Positions 5,143-11,793 of a stretch of DNA of 15,699 nt are shown one piece after another. The notes below the pieces were generated by a model. It was not told the DNA's origin. It was given only the letters and a program-made list of their open reading frames with translations, and did no database searches. This DNA comes from CALWZE01 sp036644375 (GTDB lineage Bacteria > Bacillota > Clostridia > Oscillospirales > Ruminococcaceae): the NCBI GenBank assembly GCA_036644375.1, contig JAVXQD010000048.1, positions 1 through 15,699 of the forward strand. The letters run 5' to 3'. Within the stretch, counting starts at the first letter, position 1. Every line of letters begins with the position of its first letter. Both the position numbers and the translations under genes were made by a program.

Positions 5143-6840
5143 ATGACAAAAAGCAAACAAAACGAATCTGCCACTGTTACGAATTGTATGTGGCTCGGCA
5201 CGCGCGACCCCGAATTAGATAAATACAAGGCAATAGCTCAAAGCATGGAATTTCCTAAAGGGTTTGTGAGATTCGGTATTATTTACGCTCGTTTCAGCTC
5301 TCATAATCAGAAAGAAGAAAGCATTGATCAGCAGGTTAAAGAGGGTTTAGCGTATGCCCAAGAAAATGGTATCAAACTAATCGGAATCTACGCAGACAGG
5401 CACGTCACAGGACGAACCGACAAGCGTCGCGAGTTTCAAAAAATGATACGTGATTCCGAGCATGGATATTTTAATACCGTGATAACATATAAAACAAACC
5501 GTATGGCTCGCAATATGATGAATGCGCTGTTCTACGAGGACCGTCTCGTGCAGCGTGGTATCAATGTTGTTTATCTGCATCAGATGTTTGACAATACTCC
5601 AGCAGGAAGATTTGCACTACGCTCAATGATGAACATTGATCAGTTCTATTCCGAGAACATGGCCGAGGACATTAAGCGTGGTTTATATGAAAATGCTGAG
5701 CAGTGCATTGCCAATCGCGGCCGTCTTGGCTTGGGCTATCGCAGGGGTGCTGACGGAAAATATGAAATTGTTCCAGATACGGCGGCAATCGTAAAAGAGA
5801 TTTTTGAGCGCCTATGTGACGATGAGCAGCAGTCTGATATAATCCGTGATTTTAACGCTCGGGGACTTAAGACCGCAACAGGTAAAGAGTGGAGCAAAAA
5901 CAGCCTTAGAGCTATAATTCGTAATGTCGCTTACAAGGGTGTTTATAAATATGCTGAGGTGATAAAGCCAGGCGGCGTCCCTAAGATTGTTGAGGAGGTA
6001 CTATTTGACACCGTGAATAAAAAATTTGATAGTGAAAACAGACCGGGTGGGCGTCACAGTGCAAAGGGCGACTATATTTTAACTGGAAAACTATTTTGCG
6101 GTAAGTGCGGATCTCCGATGGTTGGGGTCTCAGGAACGAGCGAAACAAAGGCGTTGCATTACTACTATGTGTGCCAAAAGAAACGCGCAGACCATTCTTG
6201 TGATAAAAAAAATGTACAAAGAGATATGGTAGAGCATCGCGTAGCTGAAGCTGTTAGAATGTACGTGCTCCAAGACGAAGTTATGGAATGGATCGCCGAT
6301 CAGTCAATCAAATGGCAAAGTCAAGCAGTCAGCAAAGCTAAATCAAATGAACTGAAAAAGCAACACGCTGCTGTTGAAAAAGCCATAAAAAATATTATGG
6401 AAGCCATCGAGCATGGGATATATACTTCGGGCACGCAGGCTCGACTGCTTGAGCTCGAGCAGCAGGAGAAAGATCTTGCAATGGATGTTGCGCTTCAAGA
6501 AGCTAAGTTGCCGAAAGCATCTAAGGACGATATTCTGTTTTGGCTTGATAGCTTTCGCGTGGGCGATGTCAAAAATAAAGACTATCAGAGAAAGTTAATT
6601 AAGACTTTTGTTCGAGCAGTTTATCTGTTTGATGATGAAAGTGGAGGAAAAGTTAAAGTTGCGTTCTCGTACGCAAACGCAAATGATACAGTGACGCTAT
6701 CTCTTATGAAGAATATTGAGAATGAGTATGAAAGTTCGTATTCAGGACGATTGTCTCCACCAAATATCTCTATATGCGTCCTCGCTTTTCCCGCCTTGAG
6801 GTCGTATATGGAACAATTAAAATGTGGCTGCTGCAGATGA
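5143..6840 (+). CDS. Large serine recombinase (site-specific integrase)
   Basis: A 565-aa large serine recombinase that would integrate and excise the element. In order: an unusual 40-residue leader; a resolvase-type catalytic domain (about 42-190) with YARFSS, nucleophile Ser52 and Arg50, and the arginine motif NRMAR (119-123); a Recombinase DNA-binding domain (about 195-300); a zinc ribbon with CGKC (319-322) and Cys344/Cys353; then a coiled coil (about 390-455) with many Lys/Glu/Gln. ATG 5143 has only a weak site (GTGAG), consistent with translation coupled to the lipoprotein four bases upstream. Later starts (Met35) would still keep the catalytic domain. The last 25 residues look atypical and are encoded in an inverted repeat. 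All catalytic features are intact. Confidence 0.93.
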   Translation: MTKSKQNESATVTNCMWLGTRDPELDKYKAIAQSMEFPKGFVRFGIIYARFSSHNQKEESIDQQVKEGLAYAQENGIKLIGIYADRHVTGRTDKRREFQKMIRDSEHGYFNTVITYKTNRMARNMMNALFYEDRLVQRGINVVYLHQMFDNTPAGRFALRSMMNIDQFYSENMAEDIKRGLYENAEQCIANRGRLGLGYRRGADGKYEIVPDTAAIVKEIFERLCDDEQQSDIIRDFNARGLKTATGKEWSKNSLRAIIRNVAYKGVYKYAEVIKPGGVPKIVEEVLFDTVNKKFDSENRPGGRHSAKGDYILTGKLFCGKCGSPMVGVSGTSETKALHYYYVCQKKRADHSCDKKNVQRDMVEHRVAEAVRMYVLQDEVMEWIADQSIKWQSQAVSKAKSNELKKQHAAVEKAIKNIMEAIEHGIYTSGTQARLLELEQQEKDLAMDVALQEAKLPKASKDDILFWLDSFRVGDVKNKDYQRKLIKTFVRAVYLFDDESGGKVKVAFSYANANDTVTLSLMKNIENEYESSYSGRLSPPNISICVLAFPALRSYMEQLKCGCCR

Positions 6841-6871
6841 AAAGATCTGCAACAGCCACATTTTAATTGTT
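6812..6871. terminator. 27-bp inverted repeat / bidirectional terminator at recombinase end
   Basis: Left arm 6812-6838 and right arm 6845-6871 are complementary at 26 of 27 positions, with loop GAAAAG. The GC-richer core (GTGGCTG...CAGCCAC) is flanked by AATTAAAA on the left and TTTTAATT on the right, the layout of a bidirectional intrinsic terminator. The left arm encodes the last nine residues of the recombinase and the stop codon falls at the loop. It would insulate element transcription from the thiT unit. Confidence 0.75.
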
Positions 6872-6938
6872 CTTATTGTTTTCACGTTTTTCCGCACTGT
6901 GTATTGAGAGGCTTGCTGTCTTTTTTATCTTGATTCAT

Positions 6939-6968
6939 TTGACATTTGACTGTTATCGGTGGTATAGT
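6939..6968 (+). promoter_or_regulatory. Promoter of the thiT transcript
   Basis: Consensus -35 TTGACA (6939-6944), an 18-base spacer and -10 TATAGT (6963-6968). The predicted start near 6975 lies just ahead of the riboswitch P1 stem. Between the hairpin ending at 6871 and this promoter there is only about 67 bases of AT-rich DNA with no gene. Confidence 0.8.
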
Positions 6969-6979
6969 GTACTCAGCAA

Positions 6980-7067
6980 AACACAGGGGCGCCGCAAGGC
7001 TGAGATAGATGAATGATCATCTGGTCCCTTTGAACCTGACCCGGATAATGCCGGCGTAGGAAGTGTT
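6980..7067 (+). promoter_or_regulatory. TPP riboswitch (THI element)
   Basis: The conserved thiamine pyrophosphate aptamer is plain: P1 stem AACAC (6980-6984) with GTGTT (7063-7067), GGGG then CTGAGA (7000-7005), CCCTTTGAACCTGA, and the pyrophosphate-side GGATAATGCCGGCGTAGG. The optional P3a stem is short (GATGAATGATCATC). It lies between the promoter and thiT, so TPP binding should lower thiamine-transporter expression through the terminator downstream. Confidence 0.96.
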
Positions 7068-7090
7068 GAAAATAAACCTTCAACCTTAAT

Positions 7091-7133
7091 GCGTCCAGAT
7101 TGTCCGCAAGGATAATGAGGGCGTTTTTGTTTT
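7091..7133 (+). terminator. Riboswitch-controlled intrinsic terminator upstream of thiT
   Basis: A two-part hairpin: outer stem GCGTCC/GGGCGT, inner stem TTGTCC/GGATAA closed by a GCAA loop, followed by TTTTTGTTTT. It ends 30 bases before the thiT start. This is the expression platform: formed when TPP is bound, it would stop transcription before thiT. Confidence 0.8.
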
Positions 7134-7162
7134 GCAAAAAAACATTTAAGAGGAGAATATCA

Positions 7163-7729
7163 ATGAACGTAACTATGACAAAGACTCGGCGCTTGACCGA
7201 GGGAGCAATTATGGTTGCTCTCGCAACTATCCTGAGCCTCATCAAATTTGACCTTCCTACCGGTGGCGGTGTTACTCTGTGCGCCATGCTGCCGATTGTG
7301 TTCATGGCATATCGCCACGGCACAAAGTGGGGCGTATTCACTGCATTTGTGTTCAGCGTGCTTCAGCTTTTTCTCGGGCTTGACAATGTGCATTATGCCT
7401 CAAGCGCAATGATGGCAATCGGCATTGTTCTTTTTGACTATATCATCGCATACACCGTTATCGGATTTGCGGGTATATTCAAGGGCAAATTCAAAAATGC
7501 GAGAATAGACATTGTCGCCGGAACCATAACAACCCTGTTTGCTCGTTTTTTATGCCACTTTATCACAGGCTGGTTTATCTGGGATCGGCTGTATCCGAAT
7601 GAGATGGGGCTTACCGCACCGATCTATTCCTTTGTATACAACGGTTCGTACATGCTCGTTGAGATCATTATAACCTCTATTGTGGCTGCGCTGATTGTAA
7701 AGTGGGCAAACTACGGCATGGACAAATAA
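7163..7729 (+). CDS. thiT: Thiamine transporter ThiT, S component of an ECF transporter
   Basis: A 188-aa integral membrane protein with about six hydrophobic segments. It binds thiamine and works with a shared ECF energizing module (EcfA/EcfA'/EcfT), which is not in this window. Ligand-site residues known from Lactococcus ThiT can be traced: His132 and Trp140 in FLCHFITGWFIW, and Tyr155 and Asn160 in YSFVYNGSY, with the same spacing (8 and 5 residues). The N-terminal basic stretch and first helix (RRLTEGAIMVALATILSLIK) match the family. ATG 7163 follows AAGAGGAG by seven bases. The TPP riboswitch upstream independently supports a thiamine role. Its last 53 bases overlap the convergent clp gene. 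Confidence 0.95.
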   Translation: MNVTMTKTRRLTEGAIMVALATILSLIKFDLPTGGGVTLCAMLPIVFMAYRHGTKWGVFTAFVFSVLQLFLGLDNVHYASSAMMAIGIVLFDYIIAYTVIGFAGIFKGKFKNARIDIVAGTITTLFARFLCHFITGWFIWDRLYPNEMGLTAPIYSFVYNGSYMLVEIIITSIVAALIVKWANYGMDK

Positions 7730-9974
7730 TCTCAATCTCTCCATCAATTGCGGCGACGCTTATGCGTTCGCCGCTTTTTATTTTGCGCGAAATTATCAGC
7801 TCGGAAATCGGATTTTCGATGAGCTTTGTAATACGCCTTTTCAGCGGTCGGGCGCCATATCGCACAGTGTCATCGGTATGGGCTATTATCTCCGCAATTT
7901 CGGGAGCGATATCCGATTTATACCCCAACCGTTTCAGCTGTGCGACAAGCTTATTGAGCATATTCTGCGCAATTATTGCGGTCTGCTTATTATCAAGACG
8001 ATTGAATATAACGGTATCATCAATCCTGTTCAAAAATTCGGGTGAGAAAAACTGTTTGAGCTCCCCCTCAACAAGCGTTCTTGTTCCCTCCAAGCCGCTT
8101 TGGGCGTGTGAAAACCCGAGAGGCTCCTTTGTATCCGCGATATGCCGCGCGCCGAGATTCGTCGTAAATACGATTATGCAGTTTGAAAAATCAACGGCAT
8201 TTTTGCATGAATCCGTCAGCGTACCCTCCTCAAGCACCTGCAGCATCAGATTGAAAAATTCAGGACATGCCTTTTCAGCCTCATCAAACAGAATAAGGCT
8301 GTATGGCTTTTTCTTTACTGCGTCGGTAAGCTGACCTCCCTCGCCATGTCCCACATAACCCGGCGCCGCGCCTATTAGTCGGCTGAGAGAGGTTTTATCC
8401 ATATATTCCGACATATCAAAGCGAAGCATGTCCCGCTCGCTTCCAAACAGCTCGCGGGCAAGGGCACGGCACACCTCGGTCTTGCCCACGCCTGTGGGTC
8501 CGCAGAACAAGAAGCATCCGCAGGGCTTGTTCTCTTCCTTGATTCCCGTTCTCGAGCGTTTTATGGCGTTACAGACCGCGCTTATGGCAGAGTCTTGTCC
8601 AATTACCCTTTTTGCAATGGTCTCGTTCAGTTTCAGCAGCTTTTCGCTCTCCTCCTCCCCTATCTGTGAGACAGGAATTCCTGTCCAGTTACTGAGAGTG
8701 CGCGCGATATCCTTTTCTGTAATGGCAGAGCTGCGCGAGAGCTTTGCCCCGTTTGTACACAATCCAAGCCGCTTGTTTGAGGCGGTCTCGTCGAGCAGAT
8801 CCAACGCTTTATCCGGCAGACATCGCTCGTGAACATATCTTTTTGACAGATCGACCGCCGCCTCGCAGGCTCCGTGAGTGATGTGTATTCCATGGTGCTT
8901 TTCAAGCTTTTGCAGCTGGGATGCGACAATTTTTTTAGCCTGCTCTGCTGACGGCTCGCTGACTATAACCTGTGAAAAGCGTCGCTCAAACGCCTTGTCC
9001 TTCTCCACATGCTTTGTGTATTCCTCAAGAGTGGTCGCGCCGACAATGCTGATTTCACCGTTTGTCAGAAGCGGCTTTAAAATATTCGATGCATCTATTG
9101 CACCCTCCGCCGCACCTGCGCCCATTATCGTGTGCATCTCATCTATAAAAACTATTATATTTCCGGTTTTAATAATTTCATTAATCGTGTTTTTAAATCG
9201 TTCCTCAAAATCTCCTCGATATTTGGTGCCCGCCACCATAGCTGAAACATCAAGTGCCAGCAGATGCTTGCCCTGCAGCTCTTCGGGCACTTTATGGGCG
9301 GCAATACGCATAGCCAATCCCTCGGCAACCGCCGTTTTTCCGACTCCGGGCTCTCCGATGAGACATGCATTGTTTTTTTTCCTCAGTGACAGAATTGATA
9401 TGACTCGATTAATTTCATCATCTCTGCATATAACCTCGTCAAGCTGTCCGTTGAATGCTTCAAGTGTCAAGTCTGTAGTGTATTTTTCCAACGTTTTGGT
9501 CTTTCCCCTTTTTTCATAGTCGAACATCTCAGGCTTTTTTTCACACTGCACTGTGCGGCAGTCGGCACGCACTGCCTTTTCGTCTATTCCCGCCATTTTC
9601 ATCATATTCATCACAGTCGCGTTTTCAGCGTAAAGCATAGCGCTCAACAGCTGCTCAGTGCCCACGCAGCTGTCTCCGAGCTTAGTTGAACACACAGAGG
9701 CATAGTTTATTATTCCGTCAAGCTCTGCTGAGATATCAGCCTGAACCAGCCTTGTAGCATCGCCCCTTCCCACAAGAAATTCAAGCACACTTCGCATAAC
9801 AAAGGGTTTTGTTGTATGTCTTTTTATAATAAGAAACGCGTCGCTTTCCTCAGTTTCGCATATTGCCGCCAACAGATGTTCCGGTCCTATGCTTATGTGA
9901 CCTAACGATGACGCCACTCGCATTGCCGCCGTTATTGCCTTGTTTGACAGCTTTGAAAAGCCTTTTATATTCAT
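7677..9974 (-). CDS. ClpA-like AAA+ protein unfoldase (ClpP partner)
   Basis: A 765-aa Hsp100 ATPase that should unfold proteins and feed them to ClpP. Two Clp-N repeats (about 1-140) come first. AAA-1 has Walker A GEPGVGKT (207-214), pore loop KYRGDF (251-256), Walker B VFIDEMH (275-281) and arginine finger FERRF. AAA-2 has Walker A GPTGVGKT (492-499), Walker B ILFDEAEK (561-568), NRID (649-652) and sensor-2 GARPL (707-711). The LGF tripeptide at 619-621 sits where ClpA/ClpC carry the ClpP-docking loop. There is no UVR/middle domain between the ATPase domains (about 400-450), so it resembles ClpA in layout and is unlike ClpC or ClpB. ATG 9974 follows AAGGTAGG. No ctsR, mcsA or mcsB is adjacent. 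The Cys/Pro tail lies in the thiT overlap. Confidence 0.92.
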   Translation of the reverse strand: MNIKGFSKLSNKAITAAMRVASSLGHISIGPEHLLAAICETEESDAFLIIKRHTTKPFVMRSVLEFLVGRGDATRLVQADISAELDGIINYASVCSTKLGDSCVGTEQLLSAMLYAENATVMNMMKMAGIDEKAVRADCRTVQCEKKPEMFDYEKRGKTKTLEKYTTDLTLEAFNGQLDEVICRDDEINRVISILSLRKKNNACLIGEPGVGKTAVAEGLAMRIAAHKVPEELQGKHLLALDVSAMVAGTKYRGDFEERFKNTINEIIKTGNIIVFIDEMHTIMGAGAAEGAIDASNILKPLLTNGEISIVGATTLEEYTKHVEKDKAFERRFSQVIVSEPSAEQAKKIVASQLQKLEKHHGIHITHGACEAAVDLSKRYVHERCLPDKALDLLDETASNKRLGLCTNGAKLSRSSAITEKDIARTLSNWTGIPVSQIGEEESEKLLKLNETIAKRVIGQDSAISAVCNAIKRSRTGIKEENKPCGCFLFCGPTGVGKTEVCRALARELFGSERDMLRFDMSEYMDKTSLSRLIGAAPGYVGHGEGGQLTDAVKKKPYSLILFDEAEKACPEFFNLMLQVLEEGTLTDSCKNAVDFSNCIIVFTTNLGARHIADTKEPLGFSHAQSGLEGTRTLVEGELKQFFSPEFLNRIDDTVIFNRLDNKQTAIIAQNMLNKLVAQLKRLGYKSDIAPEIAEIIAHTDDTVRYGARPLKRRITKLIENPISELIISRKIKSGERISVAAIDGEIEIICPCRSLPTLQSAQPQ

Positions 9975-10084
9975 TATTGCCTACCTTCTTTAAGTTCTCG
10001 TTTTCATTATTGACAGTTTTATGCGAATTAAACACCTTGTTTTACCTGACGTCCGCATTTGAATCTGCTATGCAAACTGACCTG

Positions 10085-10131
10085 AATACAAAAGACCTAC
10101 AACCGCATTGTCATTCTGCGCTTGTAGGTCT
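10085..10131 (-). terminator. Terminator after the PHP-TSCPD operon
   Basis: Stem AGACCTACAA (10093-10102) with TTGTAGGTCT (10122-10131), extended inside by CGCA/TGCG. In the minus direction it is followed by TTTGTATT; in the plus direction a TCTTTT tail follows. It separates the PHP-TSCPD unit from the clp gene, whose promoter must lie in 9975-10092. No clear promoter boxes or CtsR operator could be picked out there. Confidence 0.75.
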
Positions 10132-10179
10132 CTTTTCGATCTATGTATTGTTTTGTAATAGCCGGGCATCGATTCAATA

Positions 10180-10431
10180 TCACATTTGAGTTTTGGCTTC
10201 CTCAAGCGCCAGCGCGAGCTGATCCGGACAGGATGTTTTCTTCATACCGCATCTGATGCCCTTTACTCTCGCAATAACATCATCGACAGACATACCGACA
10301 CAGAGCGAAGCTATTCCCTTGAGATTGCCGTCACAGCCGCCTTCAAATTGAATGTTTTTAATTATGTTATTTTCGATTTCCACCGTTGTTGACCTTGAAC
10401 AGGTACCGATATTTTTTCTTTTAAATACCAT
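10180..10431 (-). CDS. TSCPD-domain protein, TIGR03905-like
   Basis: An 83-aa protein of the small TSCPD-domain family with four or more conserved cysteines: Cys11 in GTCSRS, Cys33 in EGGCDGNLKGI, Cys44, Cys61 and Cys68 in the name-giving KTSCPDQLA. The fold also occurs at the C-terminus of B12-dependent ribonucleotide reductases; the stand-alone form is uncharacterised, and metal binding or redox chemistry by the cysteines is only an inference. ATG 10431 is chosen over the frame's ATG 10446 because GGGAG lies eight bases before it and family members start close to GTCSR. It lies 14 bases after the PHP gene and shares its terminator. Confidence 0.85.
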   Translation of the reverse strand: MVFKRKNIGTCSRSTTVEIENNIIKNIQFEGGCDGNLKGIASLCVGMSVDDVIARVKGIRCGMKKTSCPDQLALALEEAKTQM

Positions 10432-10445
10432 TCTTATATCTCCCA

Positions 10446-11270
10446 TTATTTTGTTTCGCTTATATACATTAATCTCTCAAGCTCATCTTCGTCTGTGAGG
10501 CAGTCACCAAGTTTCGCTTCGCCGACATTGCCCTGTCCGTGATAATCCGTCCCACCGGTTTTTAAAAGCTTGAATTCTTCGCACAAGGAGCTGATTTTCT
10601 CCTTGTCGCGGCTATTGTTTTTCGGGTGGTTATACTCGATGCCATCAATTAATCCGCGCTTTGCAAGCTCACCGACAAGCTCCATGCTTTCATATACGCT
10701 CGGATGTGCAAATACGGCAATCCCCCTCGCCTCGCGAATCAATTTTACAAGACTCTCCGCTTCGGGATAGGTGTTTTTGACATAGCAGCTTCCATATCGT
10801 GAGGAAAAAAGACTTTTGTATAATTGCCCATATACCTCATCTGTTCTCCCGCTTTCCATCAGCAACTGCATAATATGGGTTTTGTATACGACTCCTCCGC
10901 ATCCCACCTTGTCGCACACCTTTTCATAGGTGATTTCGGGAAATATAACGTGCACTTTTTCAATTATCTGTTCTGCTGTTCTGTTTCTCACCGATTTCAT
11001 TCTCTCAAACTGATTCAAAAGCGGCCGGATATCTTTTGGCAGATAGCATAAAATATGCGCGCGAGTCCCTCGCTCACTGTCAAATCCGGACAGCTCACAG
11101 CCCTCAATAACATTGAGTAAATCCGTATCGGCACTGTAGCTGTTGACCATCGTGTCATGATCTGTAATAGCTATGCACTCAACGCTCCGCGCAGCAGCTG
11201 TTTTAAGCAGTGTATCACGGGACATAAAGCCGTCCGACGCATTTGTATGGGTGTGTAAATCCGCTCGCAT
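10446..11270 (-). CDS. PHP-domain metal-dependent phosphoesterase
   Basis: A 274-aa PHP protein of the YciV/TrpH type (RNase AM or 3',5'-nucleotide phosphatase relatives). The full metal-binding set is visible: DLHTHTNASDG (4-14), TDHDT (36-40), Glu59 after IEGC, His72, His132 in KTHIM, FAHPS (187-191) and TDYHG (241-245). It should therefore be an active hydrolase using two or three metal ions in the cytoplasm, acting on a nucleotide or short RNA 5' end; the exact substrate cannot be told from sequence. The length matches the family. Start ATG 11270 has AGAGG seven bases upstream. It leads a two-gene operon with the TSCPD protein. Confidence 0.9.
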   Translation of the reverse strand: MRADLHTHTNASDGFMSRDTLLKTAAARSVECIAITDHDTMVNSYSADTDLLNVIEGCELSGFDSERGTRAHILCYLPKDIRPLLNQFERMKSVRNRTAEQIIEKVHVIFPEITYEKVCDKVGCGGVVYKTHIMQLLMESGRTDEVYGQLYKSLFSSRYGSCYVKNTYPEAESLVKLIREARGIAVFAHPSVYESMELVGELAKRGLIDGIEYNHPKNNSRDKEKISSLCEEFKLLKTGGTDYHGQGNVGEAKLGDCLTDEDELERLMYISETK

Positions 11271-11363
11271 AGTTTATCCTCTCCGCAATTGACTTTTTCT
11301 TTTAGCGCCTCTAACCACCCGACCTTAATCGGTGAGTTTGCCCGCAAAGCATCTGCAACAAAA

Positions 11364-11404
11364 ACACAAGCCGCGGACTTTTACAATCAGCCCTCAGCTT
11401 GTGT
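11364..11404 (-). terminator. Terminator after hypA
   Basis: On the minus strand an ACACAAGC/GCTTGTGT stem (11397-11404 and 11364-11371) with a 25-base loop is followed directly by TTTTTGTTG. It lies about 30 bases past the hypA stop and should end the membrane protein-oxidoreductase-hypA transcript. The long loop makes it a moderate rather than strong call. Confidence 0.65.
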
Positions 11405-11436
11405 CGCCTTAATTTGTCACCTCTAAACACGCAGAC

Positions 11437-11778
11437 CTAACAGGCAAGAATTTCTTTTATGACAAAATCTCTTCCGCTCAGCGCTTCAAGGCTTTGCGAG
11501 CCGCATTTCGGACATTTCAAATCACATTCGACTGCATTAAACTCCTCATTGCAGTCCCTGCATCTTGCAATACCGGGCACAATCTCAAGCTCAAGCTCCG
11601 TGTCCTCAAGCGAGGTTTTATACACGGCGGCAGGATAGCATGTCTTTATGTATTCCGGCACCATACCCGAAAGCTCGCCGACCTGCAATACGATTTTTTC
11701 TATTTTTGTCAATTTTTCATCGAGTGCGATTTTTTCCACTGTTTTTATAACCGCACTTATTATACCAAGCTCGTGCAT
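11437..11778 (-). CDS. hypA: HypA nickel metallochaperone for hydrogenase maturation
   Basis: A 113-aa HypA/HybF protein that binds Ni(II) and helps load it into [NiFe]-hydrogenase, usually with HypB. The N-terminal MHELGI motif supplies the nickel ligands (His2, Glu3, N-terminus). A zinc finger follows, with CRDC (73-76) and CPKC (89-92) and the usual spacing. Length is normal. ATG 11778 has AGCAGG upstream and lies 15 bases after the oxidoreductase stop, so it is co-transcribed with it. No hydrogenase structural gene or other hyp gene is in view. HypA is therefore an isolated maturation factor here, and its partner may be encoded elsewhere. Confidence 0.93.
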   Translation of the reverse strand: MHELGIISAVIKTVEKIALDEKLTKIEKIVLQVGELSGMVPEYIKTCYPAAVYKTSLEDTELELEIVPGIARCRDCNEEFNAVECDLKCPKCGSQSLEALSGRDFVIKEILAC

Positions 11779-11793
11779 ATTTTATTACCTGCT

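Larger units (their letters stand above)
1..6871. mobile_element. Integrated prophage-like or conjugative element, right end (left end outside window)
   Basis: This is the end of an integrated element. It holds a large serine recombinase, an XRE repressor divergent from a leftward early operon, a DUF739 Cro-like protein, a DUF932 phage/plasmid protein and several tiny tightly coupled genes. No capsid, tail, relaxase or conjugation gene is visible, so prophage and integrative conjugative element cannot be told apart. The right boundary is inferred: past the recombinase the DNA turns into ordinary chromosome (thiT with its riboswitch). The junction should fall near the 3' end of the recombinase or in the short gap before the thiT promoter at 6939. 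The left boundary and the partner attachment site are outside the window. Confidence 0.75.

Noticed and set aside
7677..7729. Possible frameshift at the clp 3' end creating the overlap with thiT
   Set aside because: The ATPase C-terminal domain is complete up to sensor-2 and the following helices, and total length (765 aa) is normal for ClpA-type proteins. The overlap looks natural.
8878..9519. Plus-strand 213-codon open frame inside the clp gene
   Set aside because: It lies opposite the first ATPase module, whose Walker motifs fix the true frame. The Ser/Pro-rich translation is typical of an antisense shadow.
9975..10092. Possible CtsR operator or heat-shock promoter upstream of clp
   Set aside because: Only an isolated GGTCAG-like hexamer is present. 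The tandem GGTCAAA repeats of a CtsR site are missing and no convincing -35/-10 pair was found.
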